DNA of 64,000 nt from an uncultured Blautia sp. (GCA_900547615.1 URHH01000001.1:1-64000), one strand, 5' to 3'. Shown: positions 26,019 through 34,703, numbered from the stretch's first letter. The notes: generated from the letters alone by a model not told the origin. Made by a program: numbers and translations.

Positions 26019-27694
26019 GAAGCTTCCGCTCCTTCCTCTAATTTAATCCATTTATATTCATAAGATTCCAGAGAAATATCTTTCTCTACATGTTCTCCTG
26101 ATAATAAATCCGTCCCAAAATACGGAACCGTTATAGAAACATTCTCGTCTGAAACATTCACGAGAATAAGAATTCTCTCATTCTTCTCTCCACGCACAAG
26201 GGCAAAAATCGAAGGATGGAGGCACAGCACTTCCTGAGCGCTGTTTGGAGAAAATGCATCCTGCGTTTTTCTGATTTTCAGAAGTTCTTTATATCTTAAA
26301 AGCACCTTTCTCCTTAAAGAATCTCTTCCAAGCTCTTCCAAAAGATTATCTAAATCCAGTTTTTCTCTGTTAATGCGGCGCTTAATTCCTGATTCCTCGT
26401 AATCCCGATAACAATTTCTTGAGCCCAGAAGGCTATGGTAATAAATCCCGGGAACTCCCATAAGAGATAAGAGAATACACTGTGAACCCATAAACTTCTG
26501 TACCATTACATCTTCCACTTTCTCATCTCCCGCAACTGCGTCCAGATAATTAATATTCAATTCGTAAGGAATTTCTTTCCCATCGGAATCTGTGCGAACT
26601 CCAACCTGTCCGCCTCTTTCATAAACAGCGTCTAACATTTTTCTGCGTTCCTCTTCGCTTAAAATATCTTCTACAGGCCGCATTCCGATTCCGTCATGAG
26701 ACGCAAGAAAATTAAAATATGTTGTCTGCGGACTTGTAGGTTCAAGGGATGCCGCCCATTCTGTCAGCTTCTCTGCATTGCCAACAATATAAGAATAGAG
26801 GGTAAGCGGCGGAAGAGGAAACTGATAAACGAGTCCTGCTTCATCTGTTCCGTCTCCAAAATAGCTGATATTTTCTTTGTGAGGAACGTTTGTCTCTGTA
26901 ATAATCGTACATCCTTTTACACACTCCTCAAGAACTTCCCTCATCAATTTGATAAGCTCATGAGTCTGCGGAAGGTGCATACAAGTTGTTCCCTGTTCTT
27001 TCCAGGCAAATCCAATCGCATCAAACCTTAAAAATCTGGCTCCTTTAGAAGCATAAAAAAGAAGAATATCAAGAATCTCCAGAAGAACTGCAGGCTCTTT
27101 ATAATTAAAATCAATCTGATCCTCACTGAATGTAGTCCATACATATTTTTTTCCATCTTCCGTCTCAAAGGCAGTAAGAAGAGGCAAGGCTCTCGGACGT
27201 GTCACACTACTGTAATCTTCATCTGGATCTGCCACGATAAAAAAGTTTCTGTACTTTTCATTGCCCTTTAAAAACTCCTGAAAATAGACGCTTGATTTTG
27301 ACGCATGGTTAATAACTGCATCAAACATAAGATCATAGTTTTCACCCAGAGCTTCAATATCTTCCCAGGTTCCCAGCTCCGGATTGATCTCCCTGAAATC
27401 CTGTACAGAAAATCCATCATCCGAGGTATAAGGAAACATAGGGAGAAGATGAACACCGCTTATTGTCTTCTCCATTTCCCCGTCAAGAAATATTTTTAAT
27501 GCCTGCAAAGGTGTCATTCCCTCTTTTTTTATTCCATCTCCATAGGTAATCAAAATTGCGTCTTTTTTATCTGGCCGCGGATAAGATTTTTTTATTCTTC
27601 CCTTCCACTTGTCTGTCAGTTTTTGAATTTCTCTGTATATCTCTTCGCTTCTGTCTCCGTAAAGGAACTGTAATCTTTCCTTTATTCTGCTCAT
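26015..27694 (-). CDS. ycjM: GH13_18 glycoside phosphorylase, probable glucosylglycerate phosphorylase (YcjM-like)
   Basis: 559 residues. The GH13 catalytic set is visible: nucleophile Asp in FLRFDAIGF, acid/base Glu in IITETNVPHKENI, transition-state Asp in FLASHDGIG. The residues DDGFSVQDF, VTRPRALPLLT and LGSRN are shared with sucrose/glucosylglycerate phosphorylases. Length and the segments TETNVPHK and NFLASHDGIG agree, from memory, with E. coli YcjM, a glucosylglycerate phosphorylase. Together with glycerate kinase this supports glucosylglycerate plus phosphate giving glucose-1-phosphate and glycerate. Sucrose phosphorylase is the alternative. Start has AAGGAGGG. Confidence 0.86.
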   Translation of the reverse strand: MSRIKERLQFLYGDRSEEIYREIQKLTDKWKGRIKKSYPRPDKKDAILITYGDGIKKEGMTPLQALKIFLDGEMEKTISGVHLLPMFPYTSDDGFSVQDFREINPELGTWEDIEALGENYDLMFDAVINHASKSSVYFQEFLKGNEKYRNFFIVADPDEDYSSVTRPRALPLLTAFETEDGKKYVWTTFSEDQIDFNYKEPAVLLEILDILLFYASKGARFLRFDAIGFAWKEQGTTCMHLPQTHELIKLMREVLEECVKGCTIITETNVPHKENISYFGDGTDEAGLVYQFPLPPLTLYSYIVGNAEKLTEWAASLEPTSPQTTYFNFLASHDGIGMRPVEDILSEEERRKMLDAVYERGGQVGVRTDSDGKEIPYELNINYLDAVAGDEKVEDVMVQKFMGSQCILLSLMGVPGIYYHSLLGSRNCYRDYEESGIKRRINREKLDLDNLLEELGRDSLRRKVLLRYKELLKIRKTQDAFSPNSAQEVLCLHPSIFALVRGEKNERILILVNVSDENVSITVPYFGTDLLSGEHVEKDISLESYEYKWIKLEEGAEAS

Positions 27695-27705
27695 AAATTC
27701 CCTCC

Positions 27706-28809
27706 TTATTTAATTCTCTTTGTAGTCTCACAGTCAAAGAACATAACTCTGTTTTTCTCCACTCCAAGAGAAATCTTCGTTCCTGGAGTCATATTCATAT
27801 ATTTTGTTGTATGAATCTTAACTTCTTTTCCATCTACATGAGTAATCAAAATAGAATGTGATCCCTGGGGTTCTGTAAATTCTACAGTAACGTCGCACAT
27901 ATATCCCTCTGAATGGACACACTCAGGAGAGACGGAACAGTATTCCGGTCTCACACCCATATCTACTTTTGTTCCCTCATACTTCATGAGAGCCTCTTTC
28001 AGTTCTTCAGGTACAGCATACCGGAATTCTTTGTTTACAGCATAAAGTTTTTCTCCCTCTTTTTCAATCACTACGTCAAAAAAGTTAGTAGGCGGTGTTC
28101 CGATAAACTCAGCCACAAATTTTGTAGCGCTGTCCTGATACACCTCCATAGGCGTTCCAATCTGCTCGATTTTCCCCTGATACATAACTACAATTCTGTC
28201 AGCCAGACTCATAGCCTCTGACTGATCATGGGTTACAAAAATACTGGTAGATCCTTGTTTTAAATGAATATTTTTAAGCTCTGTTCTCATGGAAACACGA
28301 AGCTTTGCATCAAGATTGGAGAGCGGTTCATCCATAAGAAACAGCTTTGGCTTTACAACAATGGCTCTGGAAACAGCTACTCTCTGGCGCTGTCCTCCTG
28401 ACATCTGAGCAGGGTAGCGTTTCAGAAGATGCACAATATCCGTTGCCTCCGCAGCCTTTAATACGCGCTCCTTTATCTCAGCTTTCGGAACTTTTTGAAG
28501 CTTTAAAGGATAGGCAATATTATCAAAAACTGTCATATGCGGCCAGATAGCATAGCTTTGAAAAATCATGGATACACCTCTGTCCTTCGGTTTTTTATCC
28601 ACGATATTCTCCCCGTCTATCAGAATTTCCCCTCCGCTTATATCCTCAAGGCCTGCGATCATTCGGATAGTTGTTGTTTTTCCACATCCGGACGGACCTA
28701 AAAATACAATGAACTCTCCCTTTTCAATATTCATGTTCATATGATTCACAACCATAGGGCCGTCTTTTGTATATTTTTTCTGTAAATCTTTAATCTCTAA
28801 ATAGCTCAT
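27706..28809 (-). CDS. msmX: Sugar ABC transporter ATP-binding protein (UgpC/MsmX type)
   Basis: 367 residues. Walker A GPSGCGKTT, signature MSGGQRQRVAV, Walker B LFLMDEPLSNLDAKLR, H-loop VTHDQSEAM, then a C-terminal TOBE/OB-type regulatory domain from about residue 235. It powers import by the permeases encoded just upstream and, being the only CUT1 ATPase in the window, could also serve the transporter at 14776-17883. Confidence 0.94.
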   Translation of the reverse strand: MSYLEIKDLQKKYTKDGPMVVNHMNMNIEKGEFIVFLGPSGCGKTTTIRMIAGLEDISGGEILIDGENIVDKKPKDRGVSMIFQSYAIWPHMTVFDNIAYPLKLQKVPKAEIKERVLKAAEATDIVHLLKRYPAQMSGGQRQRVAVSRAIVVKPKLFLMDEPLSNLDAKLRVSMRTELKNIHLKQGSTSIFVTHDQSEAMSLADRIVVMYQGKIEQIGTPMEVYQDSATKFVAEFIGTPPTNFFDVVIEKEGEKLYAVNKEFRYAVPEELKEALMKYEGTKVDMGVRPEYCSVSPECVHSEGYMCDVTVEFTEPQGSHSILITHVDGKEVKIHTTKYMNMTPGTKISLGVEKNRVMFFDCETTKRIK

Positions 28810-28833
28810 TCCGTTCTATCCTTTCTTTTTGTA

Positions 28834-29877
28834 TTATAATTCCACTCCGCCCCACATCTGTCCGATATATTTACGGATAATAAAAGTAAATACAAGCGCC
28901 GGAAGAATCAGAATAATACTTCCTGCTGCCGCATATTGGATTCCGCTTGACGTAGTACCGATTGCTTTATATACAACAAGAGCCAGCGTCTGATTTTCAT
29001 TTGTGAGAATCAATGCGGAAATCGTATCATTCCACGCTGTCAAAAAAGCATACATGGAGCTTGCCGCAAGTGCCGGGAATGCCATAGGAAGCGTAATTCT
29101 CATAAAAGTCTGAAAACTGTTTGCCCCAAAAATCATAGACGCCTCCTCAAGCTCTCTGCTGATTCCGATAAAAATACTGCTTGTAATCCATGCCGTAAGC
29201 GCAATATTCGGCACAGAATATAAAATTGCCAGTCCCAGAAGCGTATCAAAAAGTCCCATTTTAATCAACATAACCGCCATTGGAATGCTGATTCCCACAA
29301 CAGGGAACATTCGGACAATCAAAAGTCCCACATTAATCTGTTCTTTAAACTTAAAATTGTACCTTGCCATAGCGTAACCGGCGAGGCTGCCAACAGAAAT
29401 AGAAATCAAAATAGTTAAAAGCGAAACAAGAATACTGTTTTTTAATCCTTCCGCCGCTCCCGGTGCGATGCGGAAAAAGGTCTTAAAATTATAGAGCATA
29501 TCCTTTTTATATGTAAATTCCATAGGCCCGTTTTCATATGTCTTGGAAAAATCCTCCACCAGCTGTTCTCCCGGTACCGTTACTCCGTACTGTCTTGTAA
29601 AATGGTCTTCCAGTTTTTTCGGCCTTTTTGTGGTAATAATAGATTCGTATCCTTCTCCTCTGTCATAAAAAATTTCAAATTCTTTTTCTTCATTTGGAAC
29701 AACTTTTACAGTGATGCTTGTACTGGGAAATATCCGTTTCGGAAACTGAGTCATCTCATTTGCATTTGAAAAAGAAACTGTAACAAAAAACATGAGCGGA
29801 ATCGCAACCAGCATAACCATACCCGCAAGAATAATTGCTACAACTGCTTTTTGTACAGCATTCAACCTGTCCATCAT
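28834..29877 (-). CDS. ABC transporter permease (MalG-type) with large extracellular insert
   Basis: 347 residues. Beyond the usual six spans and the EAA loop (LEEASMIFGANSFQTFMRITLP), about 80 hydrophilic residues (around 45-125) are inserted between the first and second membrane segments. MalG-type permeases are usually near 280 residues. The insert may form an external domain that contacts the binding protein or the ligand. The start overlaps the preceding permease by 4 bp. Confidence 0.9.
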   Translation of the reverse strand: MMDRLNAVQKAVVAIILAGMVMLVAIPLMFFVTVSFSNANEMTQFPKRIFPSTSITVKVVPNEEKEFEIFYDRGEGYESIITTKRPKKLEDHFTRQYGVTVPGEQLVEDFSKTYENGPMEFTYKKDMLYNFKTFFRIAPGAAEGLKNSILVSLLTILISISVGSLAGYAMARYNFKFKEQINVGLLIVRMFPVVGISIPMAVMLIKMGLFDTLLGLAILYSVPNIALTAWITSSIFIGISRELEEASMIFGANSFQTFMRITLPMAFPALAASSMYAFLTAWNDTISALILTNENQTLALVVYKAIGTTSSGIQYAAAGSIILILPALVFTFIIRKYIGQMWGGVEL

Positions 29878-30746
29878 ACTTTCTCAACCTCCTTTTTTGG
29901 CTTACCTTTCGAAACCCTAAGATAAACAACAGTTGCAAGAAGTACGATTACTGTTGTAAGGAACGAATACGTAAATGCCAGTTTCGCACTTGTATCTACC
30001 CCCGGAACTACATCTACATAGAATGCAACTCTCTCTACAAGGAACGGAACTTTACTATATCCAAGTACCATAACAGCAATCGCCCATACCTGTACGGCTG
30101 CAATCAAACGCATAATTACCGATGTGGTGATAGAGGGTTTTAAAATAGGAAGCACAATGTCCTTAAATATTTGCCATTTATCTGCTCCAAACAAAAATGC
30201 AGCTTCTTTCAGCTCTTTCTGAACTCCCTGCAGCCCTGCAACAAGAATAATCATAACTGAAGGAGTTACGGTCCATGTATCAATTAAAATTACAAGAAAA
30301 ACTGCTGAAAGGCCCTCAACATTCATAAACTGAAGAGGTTCTGAGATTAAATGAAGATTCATGAGAAGCGTATTGATCCATCCATCTCCCATAAGACCTG
30401 TTTTCCACAAAATAGCAACTGCGGTAGGCGTAATAGCCATTGGAATCATGGACACAAACATAAGAAGCTTTGACCCTTTAAACTTTCTGGAAAGCAGTAC
30501 TGCCAACACAAGAGCCAGAAGATACTGTGCAATCACAGAAACGGCAGCAAATATGGCGGTATTCATCACAGATTCAGAAAAAAGCTCTGACTGTGCCATT
30601 AATTTAAAATTCCCCAACAGAGTAAAGTCTCCGTTTAAATCTGTAAATACTTCTTTTGCTCCTGACAGTACCGGATAAAGCCAGAACACGCCATAAAATA
30701 AAAACGCAGGCAGCAGCAAAAGATACGGTATTTTTCTTTTATTCAA
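29874..30746 (-). CDS. ABC transporter permease (MalF-type)
   Basis: 290 residues with six predicted membrane spans and the EAA loop LKEAAFLFGADKWQIFKDIVLPILKP. Start codon is TTG (30744-30746) behind GAGGAGG. It pairs with the following MalG-type permease (4-bp overlap) and the binding protein 75 bp upstream. Confidence 0.92.
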   Translation of the reverse strand: MNKRKIPYLLLLPAFLFYGVFWLYPVLSGAKEVFTDLNGDFTLLGNFKLMAQSELFSESVMNTAIFAAVSVIAQYLLALVLAVLLSRKFKGSKLLMFVSMIPMAITPTAVAILWKTGLMGDGWINTLLMNLHLISEPLQFMNVEGLSAVFLVILIDTWTVTPSVMIILVAGLQGVQKELKEAAFLFGADKWQIFKDIVLPILKPSITTSVIMRLIAAVQVWAIAVMVLGYSKVPFLVERVAFYVDVVPGVDTSAKLAFTYSFLTTVIVLLATVVYLRVSKGKPKKEVEKV

Positions 30747-30821
30747 CTATATTCCTCCTCGTCTGATGAAAAAGGGAAGGGATTTTTCTTCCCCTCCCCT
30801 TTCCATGTAATATATTTTCTC

Positions 30822-32087
30822 TTATTCTGCCAGTTTTAATTCGTCAAGTTTTCCCTGCATTTCCTCCAGGAAAGCATCATCTGGAACTGCTTTTGTCTCT
30901 GCAATCTTATTGTATACATCTCCGTAAAGAAGTTTCACTGCATTCCAGTCAGAATATTCTGTTGAAGGAACACCGGAAATAATTGTATCTGCAAGCATTG
31001 CGTTTCCTGCTTTCATAATCGCGTCTGAAGACTCCAGAATATCGCCAACTTCCTCAATCGGACTTAACACGCCGCCCATATTTGTGCAGTAGTCGTAATT
31101 TACCTCCGGATCAGCTATATACTCAAGGAATTTCTGTGCTGCTTCTGCGTTCTTGGAACCTTTCTGGATTCCCGCACACCATGCACCTGCTGTAGAACCT
31201 GCTCCCTGACTTCCTTTTGGAGCTGCGCCTATTACAAAGTTATTCGGAGCTGCGTTGTAGCTCGTTCCTGCCGGTCCCATGTGTGTAAAGGTGAGCCAAA
31301 CATCCCCTTTATCAAGCGGCTCTGTAACTGCATTGTACTGATCCTGATTTGCATAAAAAGCATCTGCTTCCGCTATTTTTGCAATCACTCCCATTGCGTC
31401 TTTAAATCCCTGGGATGTAAACTCCGGGAAACTTCCGCCATATGCAAGGCTCATGCCTCCCATAGGATAAAGAAGCTGAGAACCGTCCATACTTGTAGGA
31501 AGCATGGTTTTTCCTTCTCCTTCCCCTTCTGCAATAGCAATTGCCCAGTCTGTATACTGCTCCCAGGTAAGTCCTTTTTCTACATCTTCCTGTGTCAGGC
31601 CTTCCGGAAGGTAATCAAGCGCTTTTACATTTGCAATTGTGATATACACATCAAAAGACATAGGAACAAAATATCTTGCATCTTCTTTGTTTGTAGAGCC
31701 ATCAAACATTGTTGTATAAGTAACGCCTGTTCCGTCTACTGTTTCAGAAATATCTTCCATCCATTCTCCATTTACATAAGGCGCCATATTCGCTGTATCT
31801 ACGATTAAAAGATCGGATACAATATTTCCAGTTTCCTGTTCTGTCTGTATTTTTTTAATTCCGTCTGCCTGTGTAATAAAATCAATCTCCACATCAATTC
31901 CTGTTTCTTCTTTAAAGCTTTCCAGAAAGCTTGATGTAATATACTCTTTTTCCTGAGGCTGTGAAGCATTGGTACACATAATTTTAAGTGTTCCGCCCTC
32001 TGTTCCTTCTGCTTTTACTGTAACTCCTGCCATCATGGAAGTCATTATTGCTGCTGTCAATAAAGCAGCCATCCATTTCTTTTTCAT
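30822..32087 (-). CDS. Extracellular solute-binding protein of the glucosylglycerate-type operon
   Basis: 421 residues from the ATG at 32085-32087; an ATG 9 bp upstream is only 2 nt from the AAAGGA site, so the downstream start fits better, but either is possible. The signal peptide MKKKWMAALLTAAIMTSMMAGVTVKA is cleaved by signal peptidase I rather than being a lipoprotein signal. The mature protein is a family-1 (CUT1) solute-binding protein. Ligand unknown from sequence; the operon suggests a glucosylglycerate-containing compound. It is the first gene of a ten-gene operon. Confidence 0.9.
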   Translation of the reverse strand: MKKKWMAALLTAAIMTSMMAGVTVKAEGTEGGTLKIMCTNASQPQEKEYITSSFLESFKEETGIDVEIDFITQADGIKKIQTEQETGNIVSDLLIVDTANMAPYVNGEWMEDISETVDGTGVTYTTMFDGSTNKEDARYFVPMSFDVYITIANVKALDYLPEGLTQEDVEKGLTWEQYTDWAIAIAEGEGEGKTMLPTSMDGSQLLYPMGGMSLAYGGSFPEFTSQGFKDAMGVIAKIAEADAFYANQDQYNAVTEPLDKGDVWLTFTHMGPAGTSYNAAPNNFVIGAAPKGSQGAGSTAGAWCAGIQKGSKNAEAAQKFLEYIADPEVNYDYCTNMGGVLSPIEEVGDILESSDAIMKAGNAMLADTIISGVPSTEYSDWNAVKLLYGDVYNKIAETKAVPDDAFLEEMQGKLDELKLAE

Positions 32088-32171
32088 AACTTTCATCGTC
32101 CTTTCTTTTTATTTTTCTGTTGTTTTGATGGTATTATGATAACATTCAGGATATGAATTCCACAATGTACG

Positions 32172-32219
32172 AAAAAACAGGCTTTCCCCGCTTCATTGTG
32201 CATATGCACAAAAGCCTGT
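32172..32219 (-). terminator. Candidate intrinsic terminator between cdaR and the ABC operon, alternative to an upstream hairpin
   Basis: On the minus strand ACAGGCTTT (from 32219 down to 32211) can pair with AAAGCCTGT (32185-32177), closing an inner TGTGCATATGCACA stem, and is followed by TTTTTT. The same ACAGGCTTT also pairs with an upstream AAAGCCTGT (32254-32243), so the two stems exclude each other. It can end cdaR transcripts or act as an attenuator for the operon. Confidence 0.5.
32196..32211. promoter_or_regulatory. 16-bp perfect palindrome TTGTGCATATGCACAA (candidate CdaR operator)
   Basis: Perfect dyad, about 109 bp upstream of the binding-protein start. The same sequence with one central change occurs upstream of cdaR (33459-33474). 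Two copies flanking the same regulator are best explained as its binding sites. Confidence 0.65.
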
Positions 32220-32254
32220 ATTCAAACCCCTGTTGTGGTCTAAATACAGGCTTT
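32211..32254 (-). terminator. 12-bp hairpin just after cdaR
   Basis: On the minus strand AAAGCCTGTATT and AATACAGGCTTT form a 12-bp stem with a 20-nt loop directly after the cdaR stop codon, followed by TTTTGTG. It could end cdaR transcription, or act as an antiterminator competing with the stem at 32172-32219. Confidence 0.55.
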
Positions 32255-32255
32255 C

Positions 32256-33323
32256 TTACATATTCATTTTCACAATAGCAATATAAATATACATCAAATC
32301 TCTGGCGCATCTTGGATTCCTATCCAAAAGCTCTTCAATTCTCGACAGACGGTAATTCAGAGTATTTCTATGGATATGAAGCTGTTCACACACTACGGCG
32401 TAATCCTGATTCCATTCCACATATGCACGCACAGTTTCTCTCAAAATTCCATCTACATCCTTTTCTTTTAATATGTCCATCATACGCCTTACTTCTTTAA
32501 TTTCTTCAATATTGGCAAGAATACATTCCAGAGAAACTTCGCTGTAATGAAGAATTCTTTTCGTATTTCCCGTGGCTTTTGCCATTGCAAAAGTCTGCTC
32601 TGCCGTTCTTGTCGTTTTACCGGCAACTGTACTTGGTTCACCTACATAACACCCTGTAATTTCTTTGCTGAGTGCCAGTATTTTCCCCAGGCGCTCATCT
32701 AAATCGGTTTCAGAATCAAATAAAATCAGTGCATCTTCCATTCTCTGTCTTACAAGGTACTCACCCTTTCTCAGAAATCGCTTAATATTTTCAAACAGAC
32801 TGTAACGTATTCTTTTACAATTTATAATTACTGCCGTTCTCTGCATATGAAGGTCAATTCCAAGATAATTAGCTGTATCCAGAAATTCTCCTGTATATTT
32901 TGGTTTTTGAACGCTGATCCACTCATACAGAAAGTCCTTCAGTCTGCTCTCCCTTATGGACGTCATCTCGCTGAAAATCTGATTTTCTATCATAAGCTGC
33001 GCTGTAATCACCACAATCTGACCAATCTGCATAACAGCTTCCACGTCCCCGCTGATTCCAATTACTCCCACAATATTTTTCGAATAAAAAATAGGCAGAT
33101 TAATCCCTTTACGTTCTGTTTCCGTATCTTTATACACCACATAAGGTTTCTTCATCTCAATGGCTTTTACTGCTCCCTGATGAATGGTTCCAATTCTGTT
33201 CTCATCTCCACTGGCAATAATAATTCCGTCATAATCCATAATATTAATATTATAAGGTATAATCTGCATAATACGATCTGCAATTTTCTGTGCGCTTTCT
33301 GCGTCCAGAGAGGTTATATACAT
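32256..33323 (-). CDS. cdaR: CdaR/SdaR-type sugar-diacid/glycerate-responsive regulator
   Basis: 355 residues. The N-terminal diacid-recognition domain (IADRIMQIIPYNINIMDYDGIIIASGD ... GVIGISGD) is followed by a central region and a PucR-type C-terminal helix-turn-helix (CEQLHIHRNTLNYRLSRIEELL). E. coli CdaR activates glycerate/glucarate genes in response to glycerate. Here it lies directly upstream of an operon with glycerate kinase, which supports control by glycerate. The start has GAAGGTGG; a promoter with TTGACA-17-TAGAAT lies about 60 bp upstream. Confidence 0.9.
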   Translation of the reverse strand: MYITSLDAESAQKIADRIMQIIPYNINIMDYDGIIIASGDENRIGTIHQGAVKAIEMKKPYVVYKDTETERKGINLPIFYSKNIVGVIGISGDVEAVMQIGQIVVITAQLMIENQIFSEMTSIRESRLKDFLYEWISVQKPKYTGEFLDTANYLGIDLHMQRTAVIINCKRIRYSLFENIKRFLRKGEYLVRQRMEDALILFDSETDLDERLGKILALSKEITGCYVGEPSTVAGKTTRTAEQTFAMAKATGNTKRILHYSEVSLECILANIEEIKEVRRMMDILKEKDVDGILRETVRAYVEWNQDYAVVCEQLHIHRNTLNYRLSRIEELLDRNPRCARDLMYIYIAIVKMNM

Positions 33324-33382
33324 ATTCCACCTTCTTTCGTAGAACCTTTTCTTTCCGGCTTCTCTCCTCAGTCTTACGTTTT

Positions 33383-33411
33383 ATTCTACTTTCCTGACAT
33401 TAATTTGTCAA
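33383..33411 (-). promoter_or_regulatory. cdaR promoter (proximal)
   Basis: Minus-strand TTGACA (33406-33411), 17-bp spacer, TAGAAT (33383-33388), 60 bp upstream of the cdaR start. Confidence 0.65.
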
Positions 33412-33458
33412 TAATATTTCTGATAATTCAACCTATTATACAATATTTTCCATTTTAT

Positions 33459-33474
33459 TTGTGCATTTGCACAA
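33459..33474. promoter_or_regulatory. Second copy of the candidate CdaR operator (TTGTGCATTTGCACAA)
   Basis: Sixteen bases with fully symmetric TTGTGCA/TGCACAA arms. On the minus strand it ends about 18 bp before a TATAAT box (near 33435-33440) that has no good -35, the layout of an activator-dependent promoter. This points to autoregulation of cdaR. Confidence 0.6.
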
Positions 33475-33525
33475 CTTTTTATAGTCAATTCACTTGCTTC
33501 ACTCTTATACTTTGTGCTTGCAAAC

Positions 33526-33556
33526 AAAAAGACCTGGCCGCTATGCGACCAGGTCC
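33526..33556 (-). terminator. Rho-independent terminator of the lyxose isomerase gene
   Basis: On the minus strand GACCTGG / CCAGGTC arms, extended by an inner CG pair and a small loop, are followed by TTTTTG. It lies 11 bp after the stop codon at 33567. Confidence 0.8.
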
Positions 33557-33566
33557 ATTTTCCTTC

Positions 33567-34253
33567 TTATTTTGCTTCCGGATATTCATTGCAAAGCAAA
33601 CGGTATGGCGGCTCATCTTCCTCAATTTCCGGAAAACGTCCCATTTTTTCATAAAAGCGGTTGTCTGTGTTATCGTCATTACACTGGCTTACCTCTCCGA
33701 TAAGCACAGGTCCTGTTCCTTCTTCAATCTCAAAATCGTGATACATATACGGATAAATGCTGATACTTTCTCCAGGCATCAATTTTACCTGTGTTCCTGC
33801 CGGAACGACCATTTCTCTTCCGTCAAGATGTACATGAACGTCGTTTACCTTATCAAGATCTTCATTCTCTGTAGAATTATAAACACGGATCAGAAGATTT
33901 CCTCCTCCCCTGTTTATAATATCTTCCATTTTATTCCAATGGAAGTGCATTGGGGAATACTGTCCTTCTTTTAAGTACAGCAGCTTTTCCGCATAAGATT
34001 TTGTATACTTGTCTTTCATTTTCAGATTTCCGTTTCGAATCGTGATCAGGGAAAATCCTACTTTGTCAAAATCTCCCAGACCGTAATCTGTAATATCCCA
34101 TCCCAGCATATTGTCGCGGACCTCGTCGTAATCATGCCCTTTTTCTTTCCATTCCTCCGGTGTAAAATTACAGAATGGCGGAAGAGAAAAACGATAGTCA
34201 CGAATCATATTTTCCATCTCTTTCAACGCTTTGTTGATTTCTGAACGCTTCAT
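33567..34253 (-). CDS. D-lyxose/D-mannose ketol-isomerase-like cupin protein
   Basis: 228 residues with a cupin fold. The metal site is visible in SPMHFHWNKMEDI (two His and Glu) and the later His in YMYHDFEIEEG. Length and conserved segments (GWDITDYGLGDF, then FYEKMGRFPEIEEDEPPYRLLCNEYP) fit the D-lyxose isomerase family. It interconverts D-lyxose and D-xylulose, often also mannose and fructose. It is monocistronic, with its own terminator; a TATAAT-like -10 (34284-34289) lies 31 bp upstream of the ATG, which has GAGGAGG. Confidence 0.85.
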   Translation of the reverse strand: MKRSEINKALKEMENMIRDYRFSLPPFCNFTPEEWKEKGHDYDEVRDNMLGWDITDYGLGDFDKVGFSLITIRNGNLKMKDKYTKSYAEKLLYLKEGQYSPMHFHWNKMEDIINRGGGNLLIRVYNSTENEDLDKVNDVHVHLDGREMVVPAGTQVKLMPGESISIYPYMYHDFEIEEGTGPVLIGEVSQCNDDNTDNRFYEKMGRFPEIEEDEPPYRLLCNEYPEAK

Positions 34254-34354
34254 AAGAAATCCTCCTCATAATATTTTGAACATATTATACAACAAATCTA
34301 AAAATATATCTACTAATTATATACATTGTACAAATTTAAAAATGTGTATTCTCC

Positions 34355-34383
34355 TTGCCATTTCATTTTGCGAATGTTAAAAT
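34355..34383 (+). promoter_or_regulatory. Promoter of the MNT/HEPN pair
   Basis: TTGCCA (34355-34360), 17-bp spacer, TAAAAT (34378-34383), 38 bp upstream of the MNT start. Confidence 0.55.
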
Positions 34384-34421
34384 GAAAAGTACGAAAACCG
34401 CTGTTTACCGGAGGATATTTT

Positions 34422-34703
34422 ATGAATACCATGCCAATACCAGAATTGATTGAAAAGGTTTCTGCTATATGCAAAAGAAATAACATAAAGCATTTGAAAC
34501 TTTTTGGCTCATTCGCCACCGGCACTGCCACGCCGACAAGCGATATAGATTTTGTAGTTTACGGATGCTCTGATATTATAAAGCTGGAAGAAGATTTAAC
34601 AGAAATAGATACGCTTCGAAAAATAGATATTTTTGATTATGACAGCATTCATAATCCCTTTTTATTGGAGGATATAGAAAAATATGGAAAACAAATTTAT
34701 TAA
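34422..34703 (+). CDS. mntA: MNT nucleotidyltransferase antitoxin (MntA-like)
   Basis: 93-residue minimal nucleotidyltransferase. It has the GSx(10)DxD signature: Gly29-Ser30 (KLFGSFATG) and Asp41/Asp43 (SDIDF). In type VII toxin-antitoxin systems such proteins neutralise the HEPN partner by AMPylating a tyrosine. The partner gene starts inside the 3' end of this gene (20-bp overlap). Start has CGGAGG. An orphan aminoglycoside-type nucleotidyltransferase is less likely because of the HEPN neighbour. Confidence 0.87.
   Translation: MNTMPIPELIEKVSAICKRNNIKHLKLFGSFATGTATPTSDIDFVVYGCSDIIKLEEDLTEIDTLRKIDIFDYDSIHNPFLLEDIEKYGKQIY

Noticed and set aside
26015..27694. GH13 enzyme as plain sucrose phosphorylase
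   Set aside because: Glycerate kinase and a CdaR-type regulator in the locus, and similarity to YcjM-type segments, fit glucosylglycerate better; not excluded.
32847..33974. Long plus-strand open frame (375 codons) opposite cdaR and the lyxose isomerase gene
   Set aside because: It runs antisense across two well-supported genes and their promoter, has low-complexity Cys/His/Phe-rich composition and no ribosome site.
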